Assembly (NCBI GenBank): GCA_018222985.1
Contig: JAAEZG010000005.1
Coordinates: 1-64,000 of the forward strand
DNA: 64,000 nt
Direction of reading: 5' to 3'
From: Gammaproteobacteria bacterium
GTDB lineage: Bacteria; Pseudomonadota; Gammaproteobacteria; Enterobacterales; Alteromonadaceae
The position numbers and the translations under genes are program-made. Each line of letters begins with the position of its first letter. The first letter of the stretch is position 1. This document shows, in pieces, positions 17,087-26,037 of this stretch. Below the pieces are notes generated by a model that ran no database searches, was not told the origin of the DNA, and worked only from the letters and a program-made list of their open reading frames with translations.

Positions 17087-18424
17087 ATGACTACAGTCAA
17101 CTTAAACCACGCAGAAGCGGCGAAACAGCTTGAACACGATTGGCAAACTAACCCACGCTGGAAAGGCGTTGAGCGCACTTACTCTGCGCTTGACGTGGTA
17201 CGCTTGCGCGGCAGTGTGCAGCCTGAGTGCACCTATGCACAAAACGGTGCAGCCAAACTCTGGCGCTTAGTAAACGGTGCTGCACAAGAGAAGTTTGGCA
17301 AGAACTATGTCAACGCCCTAGGCGCATTAACCGGCGGCCAAGCAGTACAGCAAGTAAAAGCCGGCCTGCAGGCCATTTATCTTTCAGGCTGGCAAGTGGC
17401 GGCCGACAACAACACCAGCTTGAGCATGTACCCAGACCAGTCACTCTATCCGGTCGATTCAGTGCCTACGGTCGTTGAACGCATCAATAATAGTTTTGCG
17501 CGCGCCGACCAAATTCAGTGGTCAAAAGGTGTTGGCCCGGAACAAGAAGGCTATGTGGACTATTTTGCGCCGATTGTAGCCGATGCCGAAGCCGGTTTTG
17601 GTGGCGTATTGAACGCTTACGAGTTGATGCAAGCCATGATTCGTGCAGGGGCAGCCGGCGTGCATTTTGAAGACCAACTAGCTAGCGTAAAAAAATGCGG
17701 CCATATGGGCGGTAAAGTACTGGTGCCAACCCAAGAAGCTGTGCAAAAACTCATTGCGGCACGCCTTGCTGCTGACGTTGCTGGCGTACCCACACTCATT
17801 CTCGCACGCACCGATGCCAATGCCGCTGACTTACTCACCTCGGATGTCGACCCAAATGATCAACCTTTCTGCACCGGCGAGCGCACCGCTGAGGGCTTTT
17901 ATCGGGTTAACGCTGGCATTGATCAAGCCATATCGCGTGGTTTGGCTTATGCGCCATACGCTGACTTACTATGGTGTGAAACAGCGAAACCTGACTTGGA
18001 AGAAGCACGCAAGTTTGCTGAAGCCATTCACGCCAAATATCCCGGCAAATTATTGGCCTACAATTGCTCGCCAAGCTTTAACTGGAAGCGCAACTTAGAT
18101 GACGCCACTATTGCCAAGTTCCAACGCGAACTAGCGGCCATGGGTTATAAGTTCCAGTTCATTACGCTCGCTGGTGTGCACAACATGTGGTACCACATGT
18201 TTGAGCTTGCCTATGACTATGCGCGCAACGACATGTCGGCCTATGTGAAGCTACAACAGCAAGAGTTTGGGGCTGCTGACAAAGGCTACACCTTTGTGGC
18301 GCACCAACAAGAAGTTGGTACCGGCTACTTTGATGAAGTAACCAATGTTATTCAAGGCGGCAAGTCTTCTGTAACGGCACTTACCGGCTCAACCGAAGAG
18401 GAACAGTTTAAAAAACCGGCGTAA
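17087..18424 (+). CDS. aceA: Isocitrate lyase
   Basis: A 445-residue isocitrate lyase, which splits isocitrate into succinate and glyoxylate, letting cells grow on acetate or fatty acids. The catalytic motif [11 protein letters not shown] is at about residues 201-211, and [42 protein letters not shown] and [10 protein letters not shown] match the family. It sits 50 bases after aceB and ends at a strong terminator, so aceBA is a two-gene operon. Confidence 0.97.
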   Translation: MTTVNLNHAEAAKQLEHDWQTNPRWKGVERTYSALDVVRLRGSVQPECTYAQNGAAKLWRLVNGAAQEKFGKNYVNALGALTGGQAVQQVKAGLQAIYLSGWQVAADNNTSLSMYPDQSLYPVDSVPTVVERINNSFARADQIQWSKGVGPEQEGYVDYFAPIVADAEAGFGGVLNAYELMQAMIRAGAAGVHFEDQLASVKKCGHMGGKVLVPTQEAVQKLIAARLAADVAGVPTLILARTDANAADLLTSDVDPNDQPFCTGERTAEGFYRVNAGIDQAISRGLAYAPYADLLWCETAKPDLEEARKFAEAIHAKYPGKLLAYNCSPSFNWKRNLDDATIAKFQRELAAMGYKFQFITLAGVHNMWYHMFELAYDYARNDMSAYVKLQQQEFGAADKGYTFVAHQQEVGTGYFDEVTNVIQGGKSSVTALTGSTEEEQFKKPA

Positions 18425-18478
18425 GCTTTGGTTTACGAATACCTCTTTAGGATTACCACAGAAAATAATGAGTATAAG

Positions 18479-18509
18479 CCGCCAAGTAAGGGCTCTTGGC
18501 GGTTTTTTT
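18479..18509 (+). terminator. Terminator of aceBA
   Basis: Stem CCGCCAAG / CTTGGCGG (18479-18486 with 18495-18502) followed by seven T's. It closes the aceBA operon. Confidence 0.9.
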
Positions 18510-18597
18510 GTGTTAGTATGCGCGCGCCTGAACAGCTCACCCTAAAAATTTGACTGTTCGTCTCCTGAAGCCTCACATGTTGAAGGAATAGCGACTC

Positions 18598-20037
18598 ATG
18601 TGGAAACTACTGTTATTGCTTTTGGGCGCAAGCCTTTTCTCTCCCGCTGCCTTTGCAGCTGCTGGCCAACTTGACCTGACCACTGCAAATGTCGGCATTG
18701 CCGCCATTATCATTTTTACCGTTGCGTATATTCTGGTTATGGGCGAAGAACGTCTGCACATGCGTAAATCCAAACCGGTATTGGTTGCCGCTGGTTTAAT
18801 CTGGATTATGATCGGCTTTGTATACATGCAAAACGATTTGCCAGGGGTGGCAGAAGACGCATTTCGTCATAACTTGCTCGAATTTGCCGAATTGATGTTG
18901 TTCTTGTTGGTGGCGATGACGTACATCAACGCCATGGAAGAACGCCGTTTATTTGACGCTTTGCGCGCATGGATGATTAAAAAAGGCTTTAGCTACAAAC
19001 AGTTATTTTGGCTTTCAGGCTTCTTAGCATTCTTTATTTCACCCGTTGCTGACAACTTAACTACTGCCCTATTAATGTGCGCCGTGGTCATGAAAGTTGC
19101 CGATGGCGATAAGAAGTTTATCAGTATTTCGTGCATTAGCATTGTTGTCGCAGCAAACGCTGGTGGCGCTTTCAGCCCGTTTGGCGACATTACCACGCTG
19201 ATGGTATGGCAAGCCGGCATGGTCGAATTCCAAGAGTTCTTTGTGCTGTTTATTCCGTCATTGCTGAACTACTTGGTGCCTGCGGTGATCATGAGCTTCT
19301 TTATTGAAGACCGTAAGCCTTCAGCAGTATACGAAGAAGTTGAATTAAAGCGTGGCGCTTTACGTATTACTACCCTGTTTTTACTGACCATTGCCACCGC
19401 AGTAGCCTGCCACATGTGGCTGCACCTGCCGCCGGTACTGGGCATGATGATGGGCTTGGGTTACTTGCAGTTCTTCGGATACTTCTTACGCATGACCCTG
19501 CCCGGTTCTTTGGCACGCAAACGCGCCATGGCCGAACGCGCAGGTGATATGGCTCGCTTAGAGCGCTTAGGCTCGGTGGTTCCTTTTGACGTATTTAGCC
19601 GCGTTCAGCGCGCCGAGTGGGACACCTTGTTGTTCTTCTATGGCATTGTTATCTGCGTTGGCGGTTTGGGCTTTATGGGCTACTTGTCGCTACTATCAAA
19701 CACGCTGTATTTGGGCTGGAACCCAACTATCGCTAACGTGACCTTAGGTGTCATGTCAGCGGTTATCGACAACATTCCGGTTATGTTCGCGGTGCTTTCA
19801 ATGCAACCAGACATGTCGCACGGTCAATGGCTGTTGATTACCCTAACCGCTGGTACCGGTGGTAGCTTGCTGTCGATTGGTTCTGCTGCAGGTGTTGCGC
19901 TTATGGGCCAAGCTCGTGGCTACTACACCTTCGCTAGCCACCTTAAGTGGACCCCCGTGATTGCTCTGGGCTACGTGATCAGTATTCTTGCCCATATGTG
20001 GCTAAACGAGCACTTGTTCACCGTGTTTAACCACTAA
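18598..20037 (+). CDS. nhaD: Na+/H+ antiporter NhaD
   Basis: A 479-residue polytopic protein of the ion transporter superfamily with 12-13 predicted helices. Typical NhaD segments are SPVADNLTTALLMCAVVMKV, NAGGAFSPFGDITTLMVWQAG and IDNIPVMFAVLSM, containing the conserved polar residues in membrane loops. NhaD expels sodium (or lithium) in exchange for protons, consistent with a marine or saline habitat. AAGGA precedes the ATG. In the 90-base leader there is a short inverted repeat (GAACAG 18530-18535, CTGTTC 18554-18559) of unknown role. Confidence 0.92.
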   Translation: MWKLLLLLLGASLFSPAAFAAAGQLDLTTANVGIAAIIIFTVAYILVMGEERLHMRKSKPVLVAAGLIWIMIGFVYMQNDLPGVAEDAFRHNLLEFAELMLFLLVAMTYINAMEERRLFDALRAWMIKKGFSYKQLFWLSGFLAFFISPVADNLTTALLMCAVVMKVADGDKKFISISCISIVVAANAGGAFSPFGDITTLMVWQAGMVEFQEFFVLFIPSLLNYLVPAVIMSFFIEDRKPSAVYEEVELKRGALRITTLFLLTIATAVACHMWLHLPPVLGMMMGLGYLQFFGYFLRMTLPGSLARKRAMAERAGDMARLERLGSVVPFDVFSRVQRAEWDTLLFFYGIVICVGGLGFMGYLSLLSNTLYLGWNPTIANVTLGVMSAVIDNIPVMFAVLSMQPDMSHGQWLLITLTAGTGGSLLSIGSAAGVALMGQARGYYTFASHLKWTPVIALGYVISILAHMWLNEHLFTVFNH

Positions 20038-20063
20038 CGAAGAACGATCAGCGAATAACGAAC

Positions 20064-21806
20064 TTACCCCGCAGCCGTGCGCACACAACGCATAAAGCGC
20101 ACGGCTTCAGGGTACGGAAATACATCAGTAATCACCCCTTGGCGTAAGTTTTCTTGTTGCTGCTGCCAATACTTGGCATCAATTAATTCCGGATGATGCT
20201 GCAATAGTATCTTACGTAATGCCGGTTGCGGCACCGCAAAGGTGGCCAACTGCTCCGGAAATACGTCATTCGGCGCAACCGCATACCATGGCTCCGGTGC
20301 CATCATTTGTTCATAAGTTTCAGCTTTCGGTAACGCTCTAAAGTTCATTTCTGTTAAATATTGCACTTCATCATAGTCATAAAACACCACCCGTTTGTGG
20401 CGCGTTAAACCAAAGTTCTTCAGCAGCATGTCGCCAGGGAAAATATTCGCCGCCATCATGTCTTTAATGGCTTGCCCGTAATCATTCATAACCGCTTCTA
20501 TTTCAGCTTCACTGGCGTACTCAAGGAAAATATTAAGCGGTGTCATGCGGCGCTCAACAAACAGCTGGCTTATCACCAATTGCTCGTTTTCTATGGTGAG
20601 GCTACCAGCCACGGTTTGTTTCAGTTCTTCAAGCAAATCGGGGGCAATACGATTTAATGGAATGGCCACGTTAGCAAATTCATAAGTGTCGGCCATACGG
20701 CCAGCACGATCATGGCGTTTAACCATGCGGTAACGGTCAATAACCGTTTGCCGGTTCATTTGTTTGCCACCGCCAAATTCATCTTTAATGACTTTAAATA
20801 CATAAGGATAAGAAGGCAGCGTGAACACCGTCATCACCATGCCTTTAATACCGGCAGCGGCAACTAGCTGGTCGTTACTGGCTTCAAGGTGGTGCAGAAA
20901 GTCGCGGTAAAATTCGGTTTTACTTTGCTTGTGCAGGCCAATGGCTGAATACAGCTCAGCAATGGTCTTTTTGGGCATTAAGCCTTTTAAGAAGCGCACC
21001 AATGCCGATGGCGCACGGGTATGCACCATGAAGTACGAGCGGGCAAAGGCAAAAATAATCGCCATTTGATCGGTATCGGTAATTAAAGCATCCAGGTATA
21101 GCTTGCCGCTGGCGTTGCGCAGCACCGGTACAATAAACGGATAAATGCGGTTGGCGCTGACGATGCGCCCCACCACGTACGCGGCCTTGTTGCGAAAAAA
21201 TGGCTCTTTCAGCACATCAATGCGCAGTTGGTAGGTGGACAATTCACCGGCTGAGGTTTGCTGGCGAAATGCCTTGCGCAGCAAACGAATATCTTCTGAG
21301 AGGTCGTCGTACTGCGCACCAAAGTCGATGTCGCCCATAATGCGAGCCAGCGTGCGGCGCATGCCTTGCACCACGGGAAAATACGAGCGAAATTCGGTTT
21401 CCAGCGCCAGCGGAATGCTGTCGCTTAAGGTGGTTTCGACAAAAATATAGGCGTTATTGAAATAGCGCCGATGAAACAAGTTACAAAACACCGAGTTATA
21501 AAAGGTTTCGGCCAGCTCGGCCTGAGGGTGAAACTGTAAAAACTGGTGATATAACTTTCGCGTTGCCAACCACAAGTTTTCATCAAGCTTGCCTTGGGTT
21601 AGCTTGCGCAAGCTCGCTGTGGTTTCACGCACCCGTTGATCATAAAAACTGATACGCGCCGTTGCAGCATACTGCCCAGCATGCCAGTCACCTTCGGCAA
21701 AGCGTGTTTTTGCCTGTTGGGTTACGTCCTGAAACACCGCGTAGTGCTTATGAAAGCCTTGCAGAATTTTGCGAGCTAGAACGCCGGCGCGCTTGTTATC
21801 ACTCAT
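20064..21806 (-). CDS. aceK: Isocitrate dehydrogenase kinase/phosphatase
   Basis: A 580-residue AceK. It phosphorylates and inactivates isocitrate dehydrogenase, and reverses this, to divert isocitrate into the glyoxylate shunt. Family segments include YPYVFKVIKDEFGGGKQ (ATP-binding kinase core), ERRMTPLNIFLE, MLLKNFGLTRHKRVVFYDYDEVQYLTEMNFR and the C-terminal EPWYAVAPNDVFPEQ. Its ATG overlaps the stop of the upstream LysR gene (ATGA), so translation is coupled. In most enterobacteria it is the last gene of aceBAK; here it is on the opposite strand, beyond nhaD. Confidence 0.95.
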   Translation of the reverse strand: MSDNKRAGVLARKILQGFHKHYAVFQDVTQQAKTRFAEGDWHAGQYAATARISFYDQRVRETTASLRKLTQGKLDENLWLATRKLYHQFLQFHPQAELAETFYNSVFCNLFHRRYFNNAYIFVETTLSDSIPLALETEFRSYFPVVQGMRRTLARIMGDIDFGAQYDDLSEDIRLLRKAFRQQTSAGELSTYQLRIDVLKEPFFRNKAAYVVGRIVSANRIYPFIVPVLRNASGKLYLDALITDTDQMAIIFAFARSYFMVHTRAPSALVRFLKGLMPKKTIAELYSAIGLHKQSKTEFYRDFLHHLEASNDQLVAAAGIKGMVMTVFTLPSYPYVFKVIKDEFGGGKQMNRQTVIDRYRMVKRHDRAGRMADTYEFANVAIPLNRIAPDLLEELKQTVAGSLTIENEQLVISQLFVERRMTPLNIFLEYASEAEIEAVMNDYGQAIKDMMAANIFPGDMLLKNFGLTRHKRVVFYDYDEVQYLTEMNFRALPKAETYEQMMAPEPWYAVAPNDVFPEQLATFAVPQPALRKILLQHHPELIDAKYWQQQQENLRQGVITDVFPYPEAVRFMRCVRTAAG

Positions 21807-22744
21807 AAGTCGTGATGTGCAGCGGTATCAGTGATCAATTGGCGGAACCAGCGGTGCCCAGCATCGTGTTGCAACAACGGGCTCCAAATCATGGTCAGCT
21901 CTAACGCAGGAATATCAAAAGGCGGTTTGAGCATCACAAGTTCGTCGTCATCTTTGTATAAGGTTGCCGCCTGCGTTGGTAAGGTTGCAATAAGCCCCTG
22001 CCGCGCCAAATGCATGGCGACATGATAATTACGGGTAAACACGCGAATGCTACGTTTATGACCCAGTTTACCCAAAGCTTCATCTACCCAGCCAAGCTTT
22101 TGTACGTCGTGGGGGTCCATACCCACCCCAACACCAAAGCCGGTTTTACTCACCCACACATGCTCGCCCTCAAGGTAGTTTTTCAGAGTGTAGTTCGCAA
22201 CGAGCGGATGATCTTTGCGAACCAAACAGCTGAAATTATCTTCCCAAAGGTTCTTCTGGTGAAACGACTGCGGTAACTTTTCAAAGCGGTTAATGGCTAA
22301 ATCTACTTTGCCATTTTCAACGTCATGAAAACTAATATCACTGGGCGTCATAATGTCTAGCGCCACCGAAGGTGCCTGCTGGTGAAGCTTTTCTAGCAAT
22401 CGAGGCATTAAGGTCGACGCCGCATAATCTGACGCCATAATACGAAATACTCGGTCGCTGGTTGCAGCATCAAACTCACGGGCTGGCTGCACCATTTCTT
22501 CAACTGAATAGAGAATTTGGCGCACGGGCTCTTGCATTCTCAGTGCGGTTTCCGTGGGCAACATGCCCTCGCTGGTGCGCACTAAAATTGGGTCATTGAG
22601 CAGTGTGCGTAAGCGCTTTAACCCGTTACTCATAGCGGGCTGCGTAATGTTCAGCTGGGCCGCGGCTTTGGTAACATTTCGCTCGCGCAACAGCACATCT
22701 AAATAGACCAAGAGGTTCAGGTCGATATCTTTAATGTTATTCAT
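21803..22744 (-). CDS. LysR-family regulator coupled to aceK
   Basis: A 313-residue LysR regulator. The N-terminal winged helix-turn-helix (LLRERNVTKAAAQLNITQPAMSNGLKRLR, residues about 18-46) is followed by a periplasmic-binding-like effector domain. The subfamily resembles the NodD/NahR/LeuO branch (DLNLLVYLDVLL start). It overlaps aceK by four bases, so it is expressed with it and could regulate the glyoxylate genes, including aceBA (inference). The ribosome site is unusual: a terminator-like stem and T run lie directly against its ATG, with GGGAT inside the stem. Confidence 0.85.
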   Translation of the reverse strand: MNNIKDIDLNLLVYLDVLLRERNVTKAAAQLNITQPAMSNGLKRLRTLLNDPILVRTSEGMLPTETALRMQEPVRQILYSVEEMVQPAREFDAATSDRVFRIMASDYAASTLMPRLLEKLHQQAPSVALDIMTPSDISFHDVENGKVDLAINRFEKLPQSFHQKNLWEDNFSCLVRKDHPLVANYTLKNYLEGEHVWVSKTGFGVGVGMDPHDVQKLGWVDEALGKLGHKRSIRVFTRNYHVAMHLARQGLIATLPTQAATLYKDDDELVMLKPPFDIPALELTMIWSPLLQHDAGHRWFRQLITDTAAHHDL

Positions 22745-22782
22745 AAAAAAAATAAATCCCGCTATAAGAATATAGCGGGATT
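22745..22782 (-). terminator. Strong terminator directly before the LysR-aceK start
   Basis: On the minus strand a perfect 12-base stem (22782-22771 with 22766-22755, four-base loop) followed by a T run (22752-22745) that touches the LysR ATG. It would end the amidohydrolase transcript from upstream. It also leaves no normal Shine-Dalgarno for LysR except GGGA within the stem. Confidence 0.85.
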
Positions 22783-22832
22783 ATAGACAGGTTTTTTTCT
22801 GAGTGACACCCGTTTAGGTGTGCGACTATGGT

Positions 22833-25800
22833 CTATTCCCAGAAAAACGGCTGACGGGCCTCAGTTTTTGGTACTAACTGATTCATGGTTTCGGCATCGA
22901 ATAAACGGCCGTTCACCATAGTATGGGTAACTCGGTCGGTGACAGAGATGTCAGCCAATGGGTTGCCATCAATCACGATAATATCCGCCAACTTGCCCTG
23001 CTCTAATGAACCAATATATTTATCCATGCCAAATTCTTTGGCTGGATTAATGGTTGCTGTAGCAAGGGCTTCAAGCGGCGTCATACCGCCTTGCGCCATC
23101 ATCCAAATTTCCCAGTGCTGGGCCAAGCCTTCACGTTGACCGTGAGCACCAGCGACCACATCAACACCTAAGTCTTGCAGTTGTTTCGCAACATCGGCGT
23201 TATTAAAGTGGTTGTAGTGGTTGTGCGGCGCTTTTTCACGACGCACCGAACCAACTAGGGCCTCTTGGGGAACAAACTTCGACAACTTCGGATGCTTCCA
23301 CACGTCGGTTTCTGCATACCAATAGTTCTCGCCCCAAATACCGCCGTAAGCAACACCCAATGTTGGCGTGTAATTCACGTCAGTTTGGCTCCAGAATTGC
23401 TCAATATCGTCATAAATTTTGGCAACTGGAATAGAGTGCTCAACCGTGGTGTGGCCGTCAGCAATCATACTCAAGTTATGCTGCAACAATGAGCCACCTT
23501 CAGGCACCACCATCATTTCAAGCTCACGACCCGCCTGAATAATCTGCTGACGCTGATTACGGCGTGGTTGGTTGTAGCTTTTCACTGAGAACGCACCGAC
23601 TTTTTTCAGGCGCTCTAAGTGGAACTTGGCGTCGTCTAAGTCATCTACGTGCGCGGTATAACCCGGGCCGTTGGCACCGTACAAAATAGTACCGGTAGAG
23701 AAAGTACGCGGCGCGGCAATTAAGCCGGCCTTTTGCATTTCGCTAGCGGCAAATATTTCGGTGGTGTCGTTCGACGGATCATGAATTGAGGTCACACCAA
23801 AGGCTAAGGTGGCATAAGTTTTCCAGTTTTGCTCTGGAATAATCTCATTGTCGCCTTGTGGCCCATGCGCGTGGCCATCAAACAAGCCAGGCATCACGGT
23901 TTTGCCGGTGGTATCAATAACCGTAGCGCCGCGCGGTACACTCACCTCGTCAACCTGACCGACAGCAACAATTTTGTTGCCTTTAACCACCACAGTGCCG
24001 TTTTCAATCACCTTGTCACCGTTCATGGTAATCACTTGACCACCCACAAAAGCAACGGTTTCATCATGAATACCGGCATCGGCATCAAAGCTGATATCAA
24101 GGCTATTCGCTACTTTTTCAAAGCTGCTGTCACCGTCAATACCAAACAAACCATTCACTGAGGCATGATAGAGCTCTGGCCCTAACGACCAATACAGTGC
24201 ACCGCCGTTGCCGCTCCACGAAATGTTTTCGCCGGCACGAACCGATAACTGCTCAACTGGGAACTGTTTGTCGTTCGGGCCAATTTTAATTGGCGCACCA
24301 CGCTCAACAAATGGCGTGACAAACACTTTAAAGCGCTCAGCAAAGGCTAAATGCTCACCTGTTGGTGATACACGAAACTCGGTGGCATGCTCGGCGGTAT
24401 ACAAGGTGCGTTTTTCTTTGGTGGTTAGGTCAACACTGATAAGCGACGGGCTACCGTTGAACGCCATCAAGTAAACGCGGTCACTGCGTGCACCAAATTG
24501 TGGTGAGCTGCCACTTTCACTAATTAAACGAGGCTTAGCGCTTTTGCTTAGTGATACATGGTAAACTCCTGGGTTTAAGCCGTAGGTGTCTGGCGTGATA
24601 TACCCGCCACGTAGCTTACGGTAAACCACTGATTTGCCGTCTGGGCTGAACACCGGCTCGACAAATTTACCCGTACCGGTAGAAAGTACGGTTTCTTTGC
24701 CAGACTTGACGTCACGGACAATGAGTTGACCTTGCTCTTGGTCATCCCATGTCGCATAAACCAGTTTTGAGCCGTCGCGCGAATAGCTTGGGTAAAGCTC
24801 CCAGGCGCCGTCACGGTTGGTTAAACGCTTAGGTTCACCATTAGGTAGGCTGCGAACATACAACTTACCTAAAGCTTCAAAAACGACTTGCTTGGCGTTT
24901 GGTGCCACTTGCACCATACGCAGCATTTTTACTTTGAACTGGTCTTGGTCAAGATTCTGTTCAAAGTGCAATGCAGTTTGCACTTTCTTGGTGGTTTCTA
25001 CGCTAAACGGAATGACTCGAGTGCTGCGGCTCGCTACATCAAGCTGCATGATTTTACCGTCAGCCCAAAACACCATTTTCTTGCTGTCTGGTGTCCAGTC
25101 CATGGTTGGGTACACACCATGAATCGCCCAGGTTTCTTGCATGTCGCGATCAAGCTGGTTATACAAACGCGTGTGCTCGCCCGACTCTAAGTCATACAAA
25201 TACAAAACGCTGTTGAAGTCTTCGCGTTTGATATATGCCAAGTACTTGCCGTCTGGTGACGGAGTTGGGCGAATAGCGCCGCCGGCACCACTTAAAATAA
25301 CGTCAATGTCACCGGTTTCACGGTCAAAGCGCTTAATTTCATAAATGCCTTCCAGCGAGTCTTTGCTGTAGTGAAAGGTTTTGCCAGGCGTGTCATCTTG
25401 CGAGAAATAAATGTAGCGGCCGTCTGGTGAAAAAGCAGGTTCGCCAAGGTCTTTTTGATCATTTGGGCGCTCGGTAAGCATAACGCCTGAACCGCCAGAG
25501 CGGTGATACATCCAAACTTCACCGGCACCTAGCGAACGGCGTGCAGTAAAGTGCTTACGCGCAACAATAAATTCGCTGTCAGGGCTCCAGGCTGGGCTGT
25601 TTAACAACCGAAAGGTTTCGTCAGTGACTTGGCGTGGATTGCTGCCATCAGCGTTCATTATCCAAATGTTATCGCCACCGTCAGCATCGGAGGTGTACGC
25701 AATGTATTTACCATCGGGTGAATACACCGGTTGCATGCTCCAAGCAATACCGCCCACTAATAGTTCAGCATCGCCACCGGTAGCAGGAATACGATAAATA

Positions 25801-26009
25801 TCACCCAACATATCGAACACAATGTATTTGCCATCCGGGCTCATATCGACGTTCATCCATGTGCCTTCGGTGGTGTTAATTTGAATGTCTTTAAACTCGC
25901 CCTGCGGGCTATTCACATCCCAACCGTTTTCTGACTGTGCCAAGGCCTGATGAGAATACGCAGAAAGGGCAACGCTGACCGCAAGGGCCAGCGTAGATAA
26001 ATTTTTCAT
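22833..26009 (-). CDS. TolB-like propeller fused to amidohydrolase
   Basis: A 1058-residue exported protein: signal peptide (ALSAYSHQALA), then repeated beta-propeller blades of the TolB/PD40 type (SPDGKYIVFDM, SPDGKYIAYTSD, SPDSEFIVARK, FSPDGRYIYFSQD) to about residue 610, then an amidohydrolase domain. Metal-site motifs: DGHAHG near residue 710, a Lys in VKSYNQPRR near 810, GHTTVEHS near 853 and GAHGQREG near 953. The last lacks the usual Asp, so the exact metal set is uncertain. It probably cleaves peptides or cyclic amides in the periplasm. It follows the S10 peptidase after 28 bases (one operon) and ends at the terminator before LysR. Confidence 0.85.
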   Translation of the reverse strand: MKNLSTLALAVSVALSAYSHQALAQSENGWDVNSPQGEFKDIQINTTEGTWMNVDMSPDGKYIVFDMLGDIYRIPATGGDAELLVGGIAWSMQPVYSPDGKYIAYTSDADGGDNIWIMNADGSNPRQVTDETFRLLNSPAWSPDSEFIVARKHFTARRSLGAGEVWMYHRSGGSGVMLTERPNDQKDLGEPAFSPDGRYIYFSQDDTPGKTFHYSKDSLEGIYEIKRFDRETGDIDVILSGAGGAIRPTPSPDGKYLAYIKREDFNSVLYLYDLESGEHTRLYNQLDRDMQETWAIHGVYPTMDWTPDSKKMVFWADGKIMQLDVASRSTRVIPFSVETTKKVQTALHFEQNLDQDQFKVKMLRMVQVAPNAKQVVFEALGKLYVRSLPNGEPKRLTNRDGAWELYPSYSRDGSKLVYATWDDQEQGQLIVRDVKSGKETVLSTGTGKFVEPVFSPDGKSVVYRKLRGGYITPDTYGLNPGVYHVSLSKSAKPRLISESGSSPQFGARSDRVYLMAFNGSPSLISVDLTTKEKRTLYTAEHATEFRVSPTGEHLAFAERFKVFVTPFVERGAPIKIGPNDKQFPVEQLSVRAGENISWSGNGGALYWSLGPELYHASVNGLFGIDGDSSFEKVANSLDISFDADAGIHDETVAFVGGQVITMNGDKVIENGTVVVKGNKIVAVGQVDEVSVPRGATVIDTTGKTVMPGLFDGHAHGPQGDNEIIPEQNWKTYATLAFGVTSIHDPSNDTTEIFAASEMQKAGLIAAPRTFSTGTILYGANGPGYTAHVDDLDDAKFHLERLKKVGAFSVKSYNQPRRNQRQQIIQAGRELEMMVVPEGGSLLQHNLSMIADGHTTVEHSIPVAKIYDDIEQFWSQTDVNYTPTLGVAYGGIWGENYWYAETDVWKHPKLSKFVPQEALVGSVRREKAPHNHYNHFNNADVAKQLQDLGVDVVAGAHGQREGLAQHWEIWMMAQGGMTPLEALATATINPAKEFGMDKYIGSLEQGKLADIIVIDGNPLADISVTDRVTHTMVNGRLFDAETMNQLVPKTEARQPFFWE

Positions 26010-26037
26010 GGGAAAACCTTATTTTTGATGAGTGCCA

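Noticed and set aside
18505-18597. Possible sodium riboswitch before nhaD
   Set aside because: Only a 6-base inverted repeat is visible; I cannot match a known riboswitch consensus.
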